From: Planctomycetales bacterium
GTDB lineage: Bacteria > Planctomycetota > Phycisphaerae > SM23-33
Assembly: GCA_030673005.1 (NCBI GenBank)
Contig: DAOVFI010000102.1
Coordinates: forward strand, 1-8,005
DNA: 8,005 bases
Direction of reading: 5' to 3'
Shown here: in pieces, positions 6,780 to 8,005 of the stretch
Layout of the letters: each line of letters opens with the position of its first letter
Numbering within the stretch: position 1 is the first letter of the stretch
Position numbers and translations under genes: made by a program
The notes under the pieces: generated by a model
Told to the model about the DNA's origin: nothing
What the model saw: the letters and a program-made list of their open reading frames with translations, nothing else
Databases searched by the model: none

Positions 6780-7799
6780 CTATTGTTCGTCGCCGAACCC
6801 CGGCTGGGCCTTGAGGACTTCTATCATGGCTGCAAGGTTCTCCGGCGGGACGTCGGGCGGGACGGCGTGGGAAGGGGCGAAGATGTATCCGCCGTCCCCG
6901 CCGGCCTGAATCAGGCGGGCCGTCATTTCCCGTACTTCATCGACGCCGCCGAACGGGAGCGTTTTCTGAATGCTCAAGCCGCCGTGGAAAGCGAGTTTGC
7001 CGTGGTATCGCTTCATGCAATCGAAGACGTCCATAACCTCCGGCTGGAATGGGTTGAACAGGCGCAGGCCCATCTCGACAAGGTCGCCGAAAAGTTCCTG
7101 TACCTTGCCGCAGGAGTGCTGCGAGACGTACTTGCCTGCGTCGCTTGCTGCGGCGTACATCCGCGCCAGTCTCGGCCTGATGAATCGCCGCCAGATCTTA
7201 ACGCCCATAATCAGCCCGACCTGCGAGCCGTAATCGTCGCCGAAGTGGATGCAGTCAACCCCCAACCGGAGGCCGTGGCGGATCAGGGCGAGATTGTGCT
7301 CGCAGATAGCGTCGAGCAACTCATCGACGAATGTCGGCCGCTCGATCATATCCATCAGCAGGTTTTCCATGCCGCGCATCGTCCATGCACGCTCGTAAAG
7401 GCTGAAACCGATAGCGAACCGGCTGAAGCGGCCGGGGTGGGCGGCAATTCGTTCGGCCAGGCCGGCGTACCATTTCGGATCGTCGGGGTCGGGAAATTCA
7501 TACCAGGTGAACGTAGGCTCTTTCAGCGGCCAATCGACCGGCACGCCGATGTCCTTATCGACCGAGCGGTCCCAGGTAACGCCGTAATGGTCGCGGACGC
7601 GGGTTTCGTCGATCTTGACAAAGTCGTGGATACCCGGCGAGACGGTGACGAAGTGGCCTTCGAGGAAGTCGCGAAGGTCCTCGACGCCCAGGTATTCCTT
7701 GAGCCGCCGGGCGCAATCGACGGTCAAATCGATCTGCCACGGCACATAAGCCGGCCGACGAAACTCCAGGGCATCAATGACAACGTCCCGCTTGGTCAT
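6780..7799 (-). CDS. Uroporphyrinogen decarboxylase-like (URO-D/MtaA superfamily) protein
   Basis: This 339-aa protein has the URO-D superfamily layout: an N-terminal MTKRDVVIDALEFRRPAYVP, FGDDYGSQVGLIM (186-198), the HSCG motif (228-231) followed by VQELFGDLVEMGLRLFNPFQPE, then FHGGLSIQKTLPFG (271-284) and the end motif FAPSHAVPPDVPPEN (307-321). It lacks the N-terminal Arg-rich substrate signature of true HemE (the RQAGR type), so haem synthesis is unlikely. In the corrinoid-dependent MtaA/CmuA branch, zinc is held by His and Cys of an HxC motif plus a distant Cys. Here HxC is present (His228, Cys230), but the distant position reads Ser310-His311, so metal binding is uncertain. The best description is a URO-D-family protein of unknown substrate, possibly a methyltransferase. 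The start is ATG 7799, since an in-frame stop lies a few codons upstream. No partner corrinoid protein is visible, and the gene is separated from MoxR by 278 bp. Confidence 0.9.
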   Translation of the reverse strand: MTKRDVVIDALEFRRPAYVPWQIDLTVDCARRLKEYLGVEDLRDFLEGHFVTVSPGIHDFVKIDETRVRDHYGVTWDRSVDKDIGVPVDWPLKEPTFTWYEFPDPDDPKWYAGLAERIAAHPGRFSRFAIGFSLYERAWTMRGMENLLMDMIERPTFVDELLDAICEHNLALIRHGLRLGVDCIHFGDDYGSQVGLIMGVKIWRRFIRPRLARMYAAASDAGKYVSQHSCGKVQELFGDLVEMGLRLFNPFQPEVMDVFDCMKRYHGKLAFHGGLSIQKTLPFGGVDEVREMTARLIQAGGDGGYIFAPSHAVPPDVPPENLAAMIEVLKAQPGFGDEQ

Positions 7800-7874
7800 A
7801 CCGACATATTAATAGAAACCTCCGGCATGTGAAAGGTTGGGCAAATAGTACGCCAACGCCGGCAAAAATTTCTC

Positions 7875-7902
7875 TTGTGTTGTGTATAGCCTGTGCTATA
7901 CT
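7875..7902 (+). promoter_or_regulatory. Sigma70-type promoter for the gene at 7909
   Basis: TTGTGT (7875-7880) and TATACT (7897-7902) are separated by 16 bp; the -10 box matches consensus at five of six bases and the -35 at four. A start about 7 nt after the -10 box falls at about 7909, which is the GTG start of the next gene. This predicts a leaderless or nearly leaderless transcript, consistent with the lack of a Shine-Dalgarno sequence before that GTG. Confidence 0.55.
7884..7901. promoter_or_regulatory. Palindrome GTATAGC-N4-GCTATAC overlapping the -10 box
   Basis: This is a perfect 7-bp inverted repeat around CTGT. It covers the spacer and most of the -10 box of the promoter at 7875-7902, a usual place for a repressor operator. 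The regulator is unknown and may be the downstream gene itself or any dimeric repressor. Confidence 0.45.
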
Positions 7903-7908
7903 GACACT

Positions 7909-8005
7909 GTGGCGAGTGAAAAGAGATTCAGCGAGATCAAACCGTATTATACGTGGGCGCACGAAGTTTATGAGATGGTAGGAGATAAACGAGCCGCGAC
8001 CGTGC
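7909..8005 (+). CDS. N-terminus of an unrecognised protein, cut by window edge
   Basis: From GTG 7909 the plus strand is open for 32 codons to the edge. It begins MASEKRFSEIKPYYTWAHEV and continues with a Glu/Met/Gly-containing stretch ending in KRAATV. It shows no signal peptide and no motif I recognise, so it is probably cytoplasmic. The start is chosen because the -10 box of the upstream promoter ends 6 nt before it. The frame also extends further upstream to GTG 7882, which would place coding sequence across the promoter. The gene is divergent from the URO-D-like gene, and its control may involve the palindrome at 7884-7901. Confidence 0.6.
   Translation, partial: MASEKRFSEIKPYYTWAHEVYEMVGDKRAATV

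Noticed and set aside
6783..7832. 349-codon open frame on the plus strand opposite the URO-D-like gene
   Set aside because: It mirrors the codon pattern of a G+C-rich gene on the other strand and its product has no recognisable motif. The minus-strand product matches URO-D family motifs along its length.

Overview
The window looks like chromosomal DNA from a Planctomycetota-type bacterium, possibly a Phycisphaerae-like lineage. The signs are G+C-rich genes, a large exported HEAT-repeat protein with an internal W-x3-WW segment, a MoxR ATPase, a divergent uroporphyrinogen-decarboxylase-like protein, an exported right-handed beta-helix protein, and intergenic palindromic repeats. The taxonomy is an inference from gene style, since no phylogenetic marker is present. 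I see no rRNA, tRNA, CRISPR array, transposase or phage gene.

Layout, left to right. (1) Bases 1-1456, minus strand: the first 485 codons of an exported beta-helix (pectin-lyase-like) protein. It is open across its whole length and runs off the left edge. This gene is visibly less G+C-rich than the rest. (2) Bases 1457-1655: a divergent intergenic region with a weak promoter candidate. (3) Bases 1656-4070, plus strand: an exported protein of about 804 aa made of HEAT-type alpha-solenoid repeats. (4) Bases 4109-4234: a palindromic repeat element. (5) Bases 4299-5279, plus strand: a ROK-family sugar kinase (glucokinase type) with an intact zinc motif. (6) Bases 5279-5444: a second, larger copy of the same repeat family, beginning on the last base of the kinase stop codon. 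(7) Bases 5467-6501, minus strand: a MoxR-type AAA+ ATPase convergent with the kinase. (8) Bases 6517-6580: an unrelated inverted repeat in the MoxR leader, followed by non-coding DNA to 6779. (9) Bases 6780-7799, minus strand: a URO-D-superfamily protein that lacks the haem-pathway signature. (10) Bases 7800-7908: a divergent intergenic region with a good sigma70-like promoter and a 7-bp palindrome. (11) Bases 7909-8005, plus strand: the start of an unrecognised protein.

The genes do not form one obvious pathway or operon. Every complete gene is bounded by a strand switch, a repeat element or a sizeable gap, so each probably has its own transcript. The kinase suggests hexose phosphorylation. 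MoxR is a chaperone-like ATPase, but its usual DUF58/von Willebrand partners are absent from the sequence immediately downstream. The URO-D-like protein may be a corrinoid-linked methyltransferase or another family member of unknown substrate. The most distinctive features are the two element copies flanking the kinase, each carrying four alternating copies of the decamer CTTGRCCGTG, and the palindrome-plus-promoter at 7875-7902 that predicts a nearly leaderless transcript. I did not find a convincing new multi-gene system.
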